DNA of 51,248 nucleotides. Origin: an uncultured Lewinella sp. (GTDB lineage Bacteria > Bacteroidota > Bacteroidia > Chitinophagales > Saprospiraceae). The stretch lies in NCBI GenBank assembly GCA_913057725.1, contig CAJXOS010000030.1, forward strand, positions 1-51,248. Reading direction: 5' to 3'. The notes under the pieces are model-generated. The model saw only the letters and a list, made by a program, of their open reading frames with translations. It ran no database searches and was not told where the DNA came from. Below are positions 25,874 to 33,731 of this stretch, one piece after another (the stretch's first letter is position 1; the number at the start of each line of letters is the position of its first letter). The position numbers were made by a program, and so were the translations under genes.

Positions 25874-26368
25874 CTACGGATCTTGTCCGCGGGAATGATA
25901 GGTATGGACTTCATCTATGTAAATGGTGAGGGCATCCAGTTCCTCATCTGTCAGATTGAGAAAGCTATTCATTACGGTAGGTGCCCATTCTTCCCAGAGC
26001 TGATTAGCACGTGTATTCGTGCCAGCATTGATCATCTCCTGCGAGTTGCGGGTGAATGCATAAAGTGCCTCTTTGCCACCATGTTCTGCCCAACGTTCTT
26101 CGCTACCGCCTAGGGGAGGGCCGGTAAGGTAGGTGCGCATATCACCGGCATGGCAAGCAGCACAATTATTCCGGAAGATGGTTTTGCCCTGCTCATATTC
26201 TGCTTCCAAATAGGTGGGGACATTATCCTTCGGCCCTACGGTCCCGCAAGTAAAATTAGTCGTTCCGCAGTACTCTGGTGCTAGCCAAGTGCGGTAGCAA
26301 AGCACACAGAAAATAGCGAACACAAAAAGGAGAAGAAGCTGGAGGAGCGGGCTCAGATGGCGCGACAT
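25874..26368 (-). CDS. membrane-anchored monoheme cytochrome c
   Basis: A 164-residue protein. The N-terminal hydrophobic stretch (about 7-27) is an uncleaved anchor or signal. The heme attachment site is 'CAACH' (C69, C72, H73). The distal ligand is most likely M133 in 'TVMNSFLNLTDEELDAL', the usual class I arrangement. Two cysteines upstream (C34, C41) may form a disulfide. It carries electrons in the periplasm, probably to a terminal oxidase, peroxidase or an unnamed dehydrogenase; no redox partner is nearby. It is divergent from the esterase gene at 26460. Confidence 0.87.
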   Translation of the reverse strand: MSRHLSPLLQLLLLFVFAIFCVLCYRTWLAPEYCGTTNFTCGTVGPKDNVPTYLEAEYEQGKTIFRNNCAACHAGDMRTYLTGPPLGGSEERWAEHGGKEALYAFTRNSQEMINAGTNTRANQLWEEWAPTVMNSFLNLTDEELDALTIYIDEVHTYHSRGQDP

Positions 26369-26430
26369 AGCATTTCTTATAAAAATACGGCCTTTCGAAA
26401 CAAGATGCTAGTACACATAAGCGAAAACCG

Positions 26431-26438
26431 TATCTTTG
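26431..26438 (+). promoter_or_regulatory. -7 box TATCTTTG upstream of the esterase
   Basis: TATCTTTG matches TAnnTTTG and ends 21 bases before the ATG at 26460. No clear -33 element lies at the right distance. It overlaps an in-frame TTG at 26436, which argues against that codon being the start. Confidence 0.45.
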
Positions 26439-26459
26439 TGGACTTTACGAAAACCAGAT

Positions 26460-27581
26460 ATGGCAAGCAGCGAATCGGCCAGTACGGGAAGCACCTTTAC
26501 GCTTGAATTGCATACTACTACAGACAACGATAGCAACATCTACGTGGTAGGCAATTTTAATCAGTGGCGCGTTGCCGATGAGGCCTTTCGTATGCGGCCA
26601 ATAGGGGAGGGGCACTATCAACTCTACCTCCCGCTGGATACCCTCCCGGAAGTACTGGAATATAAATATGCTCGTGGCAGTTGGGATCATGTGGAGCTTG
26701 ATGCTAGTGGGCAGGATCGTCCTAATCGAGTAGTCTCCCGGAGTCAGGAAAAAACGGTGGACACCGTTGATCGTTGGAAGCAGAACGCCTTTAACTATCC
26801 TACTGAATACCTTCCGATTATTGAAGTGCTGGACGATGATATCCAGCTACCGGAAAATATCCGAACCCGTCGGATTGCGGCACTTCTACCGCATGATTAT
26901 TACGAGAGCGATCGTCAATATCCAGTACTCTATCTTCAAGATGGCCAGAACCTATTTGATGATTATGCTCCTTATGGTAACTGGGCTGTGGATAAGCGCC
27001 TGGCGCAACTACAGACTGAGGGCCGAGGAGACGTAATCGTGGTGGCGATTGATCATGCGATGGATAAGCGAATCGTTGAGTTTACGCCAACGAGTGCCAC
27101 TACCCAGTTTGGTAAGGGGCAGGGGCGTTCCTATGTGCGGTTTCTGGCGGAGGTTCTTAAACCTTACATTGATAGCAAGTATCGGACGCTTGCCGATTGC
27201 CACAATACGGGTATTGGTGGTAGTTCTATGGGGGGCTTAATTAGCATCTATGCCGGTATGATGTACCCACAGGTGTACGGCCGTCTCATGATCTTTTCAC
27301 CCTCTCTTTGGGTGACGCCGAATATCCCATTTCAACTCCTAAACTTCCAACATCCGTATACGGGGAGAGTCTACCTCTATGGTGGAAGGAAGGAGAGTGA
27401 AACAATGGTTCCGAATTTACGCCGTTTAAAAAAGGCAATAGAGCGAAAAAGTGGAGATGTACAGCCGGAGTTCATGTTCTCTATTGATCCAAACGGAGAG
27501 CATAATGAAGCCCGTTGGGGAGAGGAGTTTTCTCCCGCGCTAAGCTGGTTATTCTTTCCCCATTCGAGAAACAAATCCTAG
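26460..27581 (+). CDS. esterase (Fes/IroE-like) with N-terminal starch-binding-like domain
   Basis: A 373-residue protein. Residues ~10-100 resemble a CBM20/CBM48-type beta-sandwich ('IYVVGNFNQW', 'LEYKYARGSWDHVELDASGQ'). The rest is an alpha/beta hydrolase of the enterochelin-esterase type, with the serine elbow in 'GGSSMGG'. 'YLQDGQNLFDD', 'RKNIP'-like loops and a late 'NGEHNEARW' carrying the histidine complete the pattern. It hydrolyses an ester, perhaps on a siderophore or an acylated sugar. There is no signal peptide, so it acts inside the cell. I use the ATG 26460, since the upstream TTG overlaps a -7 box. It heads a run of three genes with pepA and the FemAB-like protein. Confidence 0.83.
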   Translation: MASSESASTGSTFTLELHTTTDNDSNIYVVGNFNQWRVADEAFRMRPIGEGHYQLYLPLDTLPEVLEYKYARGSWDHVELDASGQDRPNRVVSRSQEKTVDTVDRWKQNAFNYPTEYLPIIEVLDDDIQLPENIRTRRIAALLPHDYYESDRQYPVLYLQDGQNLFDDYAPYGNWAVDKRLAQLQTEGRGDVIVVAIDHAMDKRIVEFTPTSATTQFGKGQGRSYVRFLAEVLKPYIDSKYRTLADCHNTGIGGSSMGGLISIYAGMMYPQVYGRLMIFSPSLWVTPNIPFQLLNFQHPYTGRVYLYGGRKESETMVPNLRRLKKAIERKSGDVQPEFMFSIDPNGEHNEARWGEEFSPALSWLFFPHSRNKS

Positions 27582-27599
27582 AATCCCAAAAAGCACCGT

Positions 27600-29108
27600 A
27601 TGAAGACACTGTTTCAAAGCGACATTCCAACTAACACTAAGCAGACTATCATTATTCCGCTGGCCCAGGATACAGCAGCAGGCGAGGTGAGCGCCAAGAA
27701 CTGGGGATGGCTATCTAAGCTAAGCGGTTTATCTAGCGAAGATCTACTGACCTGTTTTCGAGCTAATCATGGAGAGGTTTTACCCCTTGCTACTAATAAA
27801 GGCAGGTTTATTTTGCTTGGTTTGGGAAAGACAACCAATTTCGGAAAGGTGCTAAAGACTTTTATTCTGTTAGCGAGTAAGCACCATCATCTCATCTCAT
27901 TGCGATCCTGCTTGCTATTAGAACACTACGCCGGCGATGCTGCTGTTGAGTCAGATCTTTGCGAGGCAGCGGTGAATGGTCTCTGGCAGGGAAGCTACGT
28001 GCTTGGCATGCACAAAACCAGCAATGGGACCGATCGAGTTGTATTTGACCCTAAGTTCGAATTGACCATAGTGAGCGCTCGTAAGGACGCTTCTAGCTTG
28101 GAGCAAGGAGCTGAACGTGGACTTATCATAGCGCAGGCGCAGACGGAAATCATGGGCTTGGTGAACGCACCAGCGAATCATAAGCACCCACAAAATCTAG
28201 CCGACTGGGCAAAGGCTTCAGCCAAGCGGTATGGTTATTCTGCCACCGTCTGGAACAAAGAGCAAATTACAGAAGCTGGAATGGGCGGCTTGCTGGCCGT
28301 CAACCAAGGAAGCCCAGAGCCACCAGTATTCATGATCCTGGAATATAAAGGCGAAGCGGACGCCAAGGACCACCTACCTAAAATTGGCTTGGTTGGCAAA
28401 GGTGTGACTTTCGATACCGGTGGCCTTTCGCTTAAGCCCTCCACCAATATGCACTACATGAAGAGTGATATGGGCGGAGCTGCAGCGGTATTGGGCACCA
28501 TGGAAGCTGCTGCAAGACTGAAGTTGCCGATCCACTTGATAGCAGCTGTTCCATCTACGGATAATGCCGTGGATGCCAATGCCGTCAAGCCTAGTGATGT
28601 GATCAATTCCTACAGCGGGAAGACCATCGAAATCATAGATACTGATGCAGAAGGCCGACTTATTCTGGCCGATGGCTTGTCTTATATCATTCGTACGCAC
28701 GAGCCCCAGGTAGTCATTGACCTGGCTACGTTGACTGGGTCCAGTGTGCGCACTTTCGGCTACCATGCTGCGGCACTGTTCAGTAACGACGATCAATTAG
28801 CTCATCATATCGAGCAAGCGGGTCAAGTTTGTGGCGAACGCGTATGGCGCCTTCCAATCTGGGAAGAGTATGGGGATGATATGAAGTCAGATGTAGCCGA
28901 CATTAAGAACTTTAGCGGGCGTCCGGTTGCAGGAGCAATTACGGCAGCTAAATTCTTGCAGTTCTTTACGGATGAGCATCCTTCTTGGGCTCACCTGGAT
29001 ATTGCAGGTACTGCATTTGGCGATACTTCTTATGGTAAAGGAAAGGCGGCCACCGGCTATGGCGTCCGTCTGCTGATCCACTTCCTACAGTCAGTGCTAC
29101 CGAGCTAA
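27600..29108 (+). CDS. pepA: leucyl aminopeptidase (M17)
   Basis: A 502-residue cytosolic M17 peptidase that removes N-terminal residues, usually as a hexamer with two metal ions. All catalytic-site residues are visible: K267 and D272 ('VGKGVTFDTGG'), K279, D290, then D349, E351 and R353 in 'DTDAEGRL', which is NTDAEGRL in most members. The N-terminal ~170 residues are the variable macro-like domain. It starts 18 bases after the esterase and shares one base with the next gene, so it is in an operon. The esterase and aminopeptidase together suggest turnover of small esters and peptides. No secretion signal is present. Confidence 0.93.
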   Translation: MKTLFQSDIPTNTKQTIIIPLAQDTAAGEVSAKNWGWLSKLSGLSSEDLLTCFRANHGEVLPLATNKGRFILLGLGKTTNFGKVLKTFILLASKHHHLISLRSCLLLEHYAGDAAVESDLCEAAVNGLWQGSYVLGMHKTSNGTDRVVFDPKFELTIVSARKDASSLEQGAERGLIIAQAQTEIMGLVNAPANHKHPQNLADWAKASAKRYGYSATVWNKEQITEAGMGGLLAVNQGSPEPPVFMILEYKGEADAKDHLPKIGLVGKGVTFDTGGLSLKPSTNMHYMKSDMGGAAAVLGTMEAAARLKLPIHLIAAVPSTDNAVDANAVKPSDVINSYSGKTIEIIDTDAEGRLILADGLSYIIRTHEPQVVIDLATLTGSSVRTFGYHAAALFSNDDQLAHHIEQAGQVCGERVWRLPIWEEYGDDMKSDVADIKNFSGRPVAGAITAAKFLQFFTDEHPSWAHLDIAGTAFGDTSYGKGKAATGYGVRLLIHFLQSVLPS

Positions 29109-30058
29109 TGGTTTGGGCGGTTAGCCATGAACGGAGTACCTACGCATCTTTTTGCCAAAACACTTCAGGCCTCCCACTGTGTTGCCAACCCTGGTATTTG
29201 GATTCCGTCTGTACGGATGGAGAATGGCATGCGGTAACGCTTCTGCGAGATGACCAAGCGGTAGCGGCCTGGCCTTATTTCCTGAAACAACGCTTTGGCC
29301 TGCGGTACGTCACGATGCCCCATTTTACCAAGTATATGGGTATTGTTTACCGCCCAGGTTTATCCTCTGATGAACTGGCAGAGGTATGCTCGCAACTGTG
29401 CCAAGCAATGCCAGCGCTGGCTGGTTTAGATCAGCAGTTTAGTCCGGAGGCAGAAGCAGTGGTGTCTAGCCTTCCGAAGAAATACCGGAGTTTAAGCCAT
29501 TATACCCATCAAATTCAACTGTCCAAAGTAGCTAATTGGGAGGAAGGGCTTAACCGTAATATGCGACGGAATATTCGCAAGGCTGCTAAACAATTGGAGC
29601 TTCGACTAGACTATGACCTTGAGCAATTTCATGCGATCAGTGCTTTAAGCTTTGAGCGGCAGGGCTTAAACCTGCCCTATTCCTTTGCTGCGCTTAAGCG
29701 GCATGATGAAGCATTGGAAAAGCAGGGCCGTCGCCAAATATTTGCTGCAGTTGACGCCGAGGGGCAAACCCATTCTGTTTCTTATCTGATGTGGAGTGAT
29801 GAGGTAGCCTACTATCACCTGTCTGGAGATGATCCGGCCTTGCGTCGTAGTGGTTCAGGTATCTGGTTGATTGCGCAGGCTATTGATTTTGCTCAAGAGC
29901 GTGGTATTCGAACCTTCGATTTTGAAGGGAGCATGATTCCCGCTATTGCAGCTATTCGAGAGCAGTTCGGTGCTCAGCGCCACGCATATAGCCGGGTTCA
30001 AATGAGTAATTCTATACTCTACCGCGCCCTGAAATGGTGGCGCCAGCGGAAAGGATAA
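29108..30058 (+). CDS. FemAB / GNAT-like acyltransferase
   Basis: A 316-residue protein with a GNAT-type domain of the BioF2-like / FemAB superfamily. It shows 'EEGLNRNMRRNIRKAAKQLE' (a basic helix typical of the family), 'SYLMWSDEVAYYHLSGDDPA' and 'TFDFEGSMIPAIAAI', the last being a characteristic C-terminal motif. Relatives transfer amino acids from tRNA or acyl groups to cell-wall or glycan substrates. The ATG shares one base with the stop codon of pepA (taatg), so translation is probably coupled. The acceptor is unknown. It is convergent with the methyltransferase gene, only three bases away. Confidence 0.8.
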   Translation: MVWAVSHERSTYASFCQNTSGLPLCCQPWYLDSVCTDGEWHAVTLLRDDQAVAAWPYFLKQRFGLRYVTMPHFTKYMGIVYRPGLSSDELAEVCSQLCQAMPALAGLDQQFSPEAEAVVSSLPKKYRSLSHYTHQIQLSKVANWEEGLNRNMRRNIRKAAKQLELRLDYDLEQFHAISALSFERQGLNLPYSFAALKRHDEALEKQGRRQIFAAVDAEGQTHSVSYLMWSDEVAYYHLSGDDPALRRSGSGIWLIAQAIDFAQERGIRTFDFEGSMIPAIAAIREQFGAQRHAYSRVQMSNSILYRALKWWRQRKG

Positions 30059-30061
30059 CAA

Positions 30062-30571
30062 TTAAAGTGCTTGAGCTGCATACATCTTTCTACCTCCGTA
30101 TAAGGAAGGGCGCTCTCCGATTTTTGTAACGGTCATGTTCTTATCCGCAAACAACTGCTCCATTTTGACGTAAGTGATAGGATATGGCACCCAAGGATTG
30201 GCAGCATCGGTGTCATATTCAATGAACAGAAATTGCGGATTCTGATCCATGCGGGAAATGAGCAAATCAAGGAACTGACTTTGATTAGGGATGTAGTGGA
30301 GGGAATTAGCCATCAGCACGCCATCAAAGTTTTCGACTTCCATGTCCGCTGTAAAATCAGCACGAATAAAGGAAATATTGACCCCATTGGCGCTCTGCTC
30401 AGGAAGCTGCTGTGCATTACGATCAATGCCCATTACTCGACTTCCATTTGGCAGTAATTCCGCTAGTGCTACCGTAAAAGTGCCTGAACCACATCCTAGG
30501 TCTAACCATGTTTGGGGAGCTGCGCTAAGTTTAGCGGAGGCAATCATACTTTTTGCGTCAGAAATCCTCAC
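30062..30571 (-). CDS. class I SAM-dependent methyltransferase
   Basis: A short methyltransferase whose motif I is 'WLDLGCGSGTFTVAL', followed by 'VMGIDRNAQQL', 'FIRADF' and 'FDGVLMANSLHYI'. It is about 169 residues if started at the GTG 30571. The ATG 30547 would leave little before motif I. An upstream TTG at 30652 would overlap the TolC-like gene by 37 bases. I prefer 30571 because it supplies the expected ~15 residues before motif I. It is the last gene of the minus-strand CotH/DUF4956/TolC cluster, with about 44 bases between. The substrate is unknown; a small molecule is usual. Confidence 0.8.
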   Translation of the reverse strand: MRISDAKSMIASAKLSAAPQTWLDLGCGSGTFTVALAELLPNGSRVMGIDRNAQQLPEQSANGVNISFIRADFTADMEVENFDGVLMANSLHYIPNQSQFLDLLISRMDQNPQFLFIEYDTDAANPWVPYPITYVKMEQLFADKNMTVTKIGERPSLYGGRKMYAAQAL

Positions 30572-30615
30572 GGCGAAGAGCTTAATGTTTTTTCCTGCTA
30601 CAAGAAACGGAATTC

Positions 30616-31881
30616 CTACTGTGCCAATGGTTCTTCCAAGCCACTCAACCAATTTCGGTATGGGCGAGCAATCAGTCTGCCAGAAAGGAGGAGAACGTCT
30701 AGATAGGATTCGTACAGTTGCTGTTCTTGCGCTAGTAGCCGCTCACTACGCTTCAATCGGCCACGGGCAGCTTGTAGATAGACTTCTGGTCGAGTAATAC
30801 CGCGCTGACTTAGGTTGTTAGCACTAAAGCGCTCGTCATACTCATTAAGGGCAGCTTCTAAGTTGCGGTACTGTTCCAGTGCGATAGCCATGGTTACCTC
30901 GGCTGCTCGTAAGTCTTCCAACCATTCGCGACGGCGCTCTATTTCTTGATTTTGTTCTTCCAGCTGTTCCAACCGGAGGTATTGTTCTTTCACGCTATTG
31001 GCAGACCGGAAGGGTAGCGTTACACCAGCACCAATGGTGACCTGCTCGCGAAGAATGCGTTCCTGATCTTCGCCACGGTAGCGCAGTTGGAGGAAGTTGA
31101 GCCGATTACGTTCTTCGGCCTGTTCAGCCTCTAATTCCAAACCTGCAAGGCTACTGCTAAGCTGTTGCTCCTGAACTGATAGCGGAAGGATGAGCGTGTC
31201 ATTTTGCCACTGCTGCCAGTTGCGTTCTAGTTGCTCAACATCAGGCCAGTTGGCTGTGATGAGACTATCCATAGTCTGGTCCAACCAGCGACTGCATTGT
31301 TGACGCGCGGCAAAGGCCTGTTGGTCCAGTAGTTGATTTTCTTGCTGGTGGAGCATCTGCTCATCTTCCAGCTCTAGCCAGTCGTCGTAGTGGCGTTCTC
31401 CTTCTTCCTGGATGCGAGTTTGGATTACACGTTCCAGGTCGGCCAGGATAGGTTTTTCGTTTTGTAAGAGGCTTCGTCGTTTCTGCTGGAAGTACATCTC
31501 GATCAGCAGCTGGTAGCGATTAAAGAGGAGCTCTTCGAGATAGGACTCTCTTTGCAACTGACGGAGGCTAAACTCCTTTTGATTCACCCGCTGTTGCACG
31601 CGAATCTGGCGACGGGAGTTAAACTGTAGTCGGACAGCGTACTCTTGTAGCGCCGGATTAAATTCATGTGTTTCCGTTCGGAATTCAAGTTCTTCTAAAG
31701 TAGGGATACGCAAGGCCTTAGTGTCACCAAAGAAGTCCAGTTCCCGCTGGTATGCCCGCAGTCGATCATCCTGCCAGGCAGAGCTGAGGATGTCGTTAGT
31801 CGTGGAGGATTGGGCAATGGCCAAATGCGTCAAAAAGAGCCCAAGCCCGAGGCCTATAAGCAGTCGAAGGAGGAAGGGCAT
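30616..31881 (-). CDS. TolC-like outer-membrane efflux factor
   Basis: A 421-residue protein with a signal peptide (1-23, '..LAIAQ') and long Gln/Glu/Arg-rich helices ending in a TolC-type repeat: 'GAGVTLPFRS', then 'EYDERFSANNLSQRGITRPE'. This is the coiled-coil layout of an outer-membrane export duct. No RND or ABC pump sits next to it. It follows the HlyD-type adaptor by three bases and precedes the methyltransferase. Together with the adaptor it should bridge periplasm and outer membrane. What is exported is unknown. Confidence 0.75.
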   Translation of the reverse strand: MPFLLRLLIGLGLGLFLTHLAIAQSSTTNDILSSAWQDDRLRAYQRELDFFGDTKALRIPTLEELEFRTETHEFNPALQEYAVRLQFNSRRQIRVQQRVNQKEFSLRQLQRESYLEELLFNRYQLLIEMYFQQKRRSLLQNEKPILADLERVIQTRIQEEGERHYDDWLELEDEQMLHQQENQLLDQQAFAARQQCSRWLDQTMDSLITANWPDVEQLERNWQQWQNDTLILPLSVQEQQLSSSLAGLELEAEQAEERNRLNFLQLRYRGEDQERILREQVTIGAGVTLPFRSANSVKEQYLRLEQLEEQNQEIERRREWLEDLRAAEVTMAIALEQYRNLEAALNEYDERFSANNLSQRGITRPEVYLQAARGRLKRSERLLAQEQQLYESYLDVLLLSGRLIARPYRNWLSGLEEPLAQ

Positions 31882-31884
31882 AGT

Positions 31885-32877
31885 CTAGTCTAGTATTTGT
31901 TCCACCAATACACGTTCGCCTTGCATGAGCTTATTGGTTTCGTTGATGTCCAAGAGCACTTCTCGGCCCCAAGCTTGTACGGCGGGGTCACGGCGCATTC
32001 GTACTGGAAGTTCCCGGATCTTATTTCCCAGACCAATTATTGTACCCGTGATGGTGTAGTCGGGGTTCTGTAGAGAAGAAATCGCTAAGCCGTCACCCAT
32101 CTGGAGATCAGTGAGCTGACCTTCGGGAATGTAGGTGGTTACCTGGTTGGGGTGCAGTTGGTAAATGTTGAGGATAGTTTCACCTGTAGCAACCTGTTCG
32201 CCGGGTACAAAATTCACTGAGCCGACGATACCATCTTTAGGAGCGCGAAGCTCCAGTTCCTCCGTTTGTCGTTGGATTTCCTGCTGTTCAATAGTGATCT
32301 GCTGCAGGCGAGTTTCCAATGACTGTAGGCGAGCAGCCACCTCCTGCCGGATATTCTGGCGTTGGGTGTCAAAGGTAGCGGCAACTGTTGTGCGTTCGGC
32401 CTTCAGCGCCTCGATTTCCGGATTCGCTGCGGGTGCAGGCTTTGTTCCTTCAACGCTGTTTAAACCTTCAAGTAGCGTGCTGTTGCGTGCTAGTTGAGCC
32501 TCCAAGCTGCTAATCTCATTGTCGATTTGAAACAGGGCATCTTGCTGTTCCTGATTGACTTGACGGAGGTCAGCTTGCTGGCTAGCTAGTAGCTCATTTT
32601 TCTCGGATAGAAGTCTTTTCTGATCCTGGCCAAGTGTTGCTTGTTGGTAGGGAATATCGTTGCGTTGTAGAACGGCTAATACTTGCCCCTTAGTGATGCT
32701 CTGGCCTTCCTTAATGTGAACAGCTTTTACTTGTACTGGATATTCAAGACTGAGATCCAAATCTTGATTTTCAGCGATGCCATAAAAGGAAGTAGGGCGT
32801 TGCTGTAGATGACGAGTAAATGGCACCAGAATTAGCAAACCAAGCACCATGATGATATAGACTGGGTTGATCTTCAT
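31885..32877 (-). CDS. HlyD-type membrane-fusion (adaptor) protein
   Basis: A 330-residue protein with an N-terminal membrane helix (about 7-21). The two halves of a lipoyl-like hinge ('VKAVHIKEGQSITKGQVLAV' and 'RAPKDGIVGSVNFVPGEQV') flank a coiled-coil hairpin (about 80-205). The C-terminal beta-barrel region is 'QVTTYIPEGQLTDLQMGD'. Such adaptors join an inner-membrane pump to a TolC channel. The TolC-like gene follows after three bases and the DUF4956 gene precedes by two, a very tight operon. No classic pump (ABC, RND, MFS) is present in the cluster. Confidence 0.85.
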   Translation of the reverse strand: MKINPVYIIMVLGLLILVPFTRHLQQRPTSFYGIAENQDLDLSLEYPVQVKAVHIKEGQSITKGQVLAVLQRNDIPYQQATLGQDQKRLLSEKNELLASQQADLRQVNQEQQDALFQIDNEISSLEAQLARNSTLLEGLNSVEGTKPAPAANPEIEALKAERTTVAATFDTQRQNIRQEVAARLQSLETRLQQITIEQQEIQRQTEELELRAPKDGIVGSVNFVPGEQVATGETILNIYQLHPNQVTTYIPEGQLTDLQMGDGLAISSLQNPDYTITGTIIGLGNKIRELPVRMRRDPAVQAWGREVLLDINETNKLMQGERVLVEQILD

Positions 32878-32879
32878 AA

Positions 32880-33575
32880 TTATAGCACTTCAGTTTGCTG
32901 CTTGCGGCTGATGCGAACGTCAAAAAGAATACGTGTAGCAAGTAGTTTTTCCAAGAGGTCTTCTTCTTTCATGCCGGGTTTCATCACCGTCACGTACTCG
33001 TAGCGAAACAATTCTCTTTCGGTTATCTCTTCGATAGAGAGTTGTAATTGTCGAAGTTCAATACGTTTGCAGAACTCCAAAAGGATGGCCTCGATCTCTT
33101 TCTCATCCATGGGGTCCATACGGTCTCTCTTGAAACGGATACTACCCTGAAGCTGCGTTTTGCCGAAGGGCGAATAGCGCAATAGGAAAGCTGCTCCACA
33201 GAAAGACAAGACTCCCGCAAAGGCGGCATTGAAGCCGTATACGCCACAGGCAATACCCGTAGCCAGAGCCGCAAACATGAAGATGATATTTCGAGGATTG
33301 TTGATAGACGTGCGAAAGCGAATGATCGCCAAAGCGCCTAGCATCCCTAAGCCTCGGGCAAGACTATCGCCAATGGCATGCATGACCGTCGCCGCCACAA
33401 TAGCCCCGAGAATTAACGCTTGGAGGAAGTGGTGAGAGAGTCGAATTTCTGCCGTTGTCTTTTCGTAAGTAAAGGCCAGTAGGCAACCTAGCAGGAACGC
33501 CAATAGCATGGCGTAAGCAGTAGAGATAAAGGTGGGATTGGCCACATTGGCCTGAAACAGCGATAAATCAATCAT
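32880..33575 (-). CDS. DUF4956 membrane protein
   Basis: A 231-residue protein: four hydrophobic helices (about 16-38, 48-70, 78-115, 118-140) and a soluble C-terminal domain (about 150-231). The conserved block 'ARGLGMLGALAIIRFRTSIN' is the hallmark of DUF4956. In other bacteria, DUF4956 genes often sit near CotH-type kinases and polyphosphate (VTC) polymerases; no VTC gene is in this window. Here it lies between two CotH genes and the HlyD/TolC pair. Its biochemical role is not established. It may be the inner-membrane part of the export path. It starts at ATG 33575, with the CotH gene 156 bases upstream. Confidence 0.85.
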   Translation of the reverse strand: MIDLSLFQANVANPTFISTAYAMLLAFLLGCLLAFTYEKTTAEIRLSHHFLQALILGAIVAATVMHAIGDSLARGLGMLGALAIIRFRTSINNPRNIIFMFAALATGIACGVYGFNAAFAGVLSFCGAAFLLRYSPFGKTQLQGSIRFKRDRMDPMDEKEIEAILLEFCKRIELRQLQLSIEEITERELFRYEYVTVMKPGMKEEDLLEKLLATRILFDVRISRKQQTEVL

Positions 33576-33669
33576 GAACGAAGAAATAACTGGGCCGCAA
33601 GTTAACTAAAAGTAAATTCCTGCTTTTGGCTTCTCAATCAAAAGACTTTTGGATTGCTTAAATCCCGAT

Positions 33670-33705
33670 AAGGTGTTACCTGAGATTGTGCTCAAGTAAC
33701 ACCTT
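33670..33705. terminator. hairpin after the CotH gene
   Basis: aaggtgttac (33670-33679) and gtaacacctt (33696-33705) pair perfectly, with a shorter inner stem (tgag/ctca). It lies 27 bases past the stop codon of the CotH gene. The T-run is good only on the plus strand, so on the minus strand it may stabilise or attenuate the mRNA rather than terminate it fully. Confidence 0.5.
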
Positions 33706-33731
33706 TTCAGCGCTTCTACACCCCTGGGAAG

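Noticed and set aside
30572..30652. TTG start of the methyltransferase overlapping the TolC-like gene
   Set aside because: It would overlap the TolC-like gene by 37 bases and add residues not typical of the family; the GTG at 30571 fits better.
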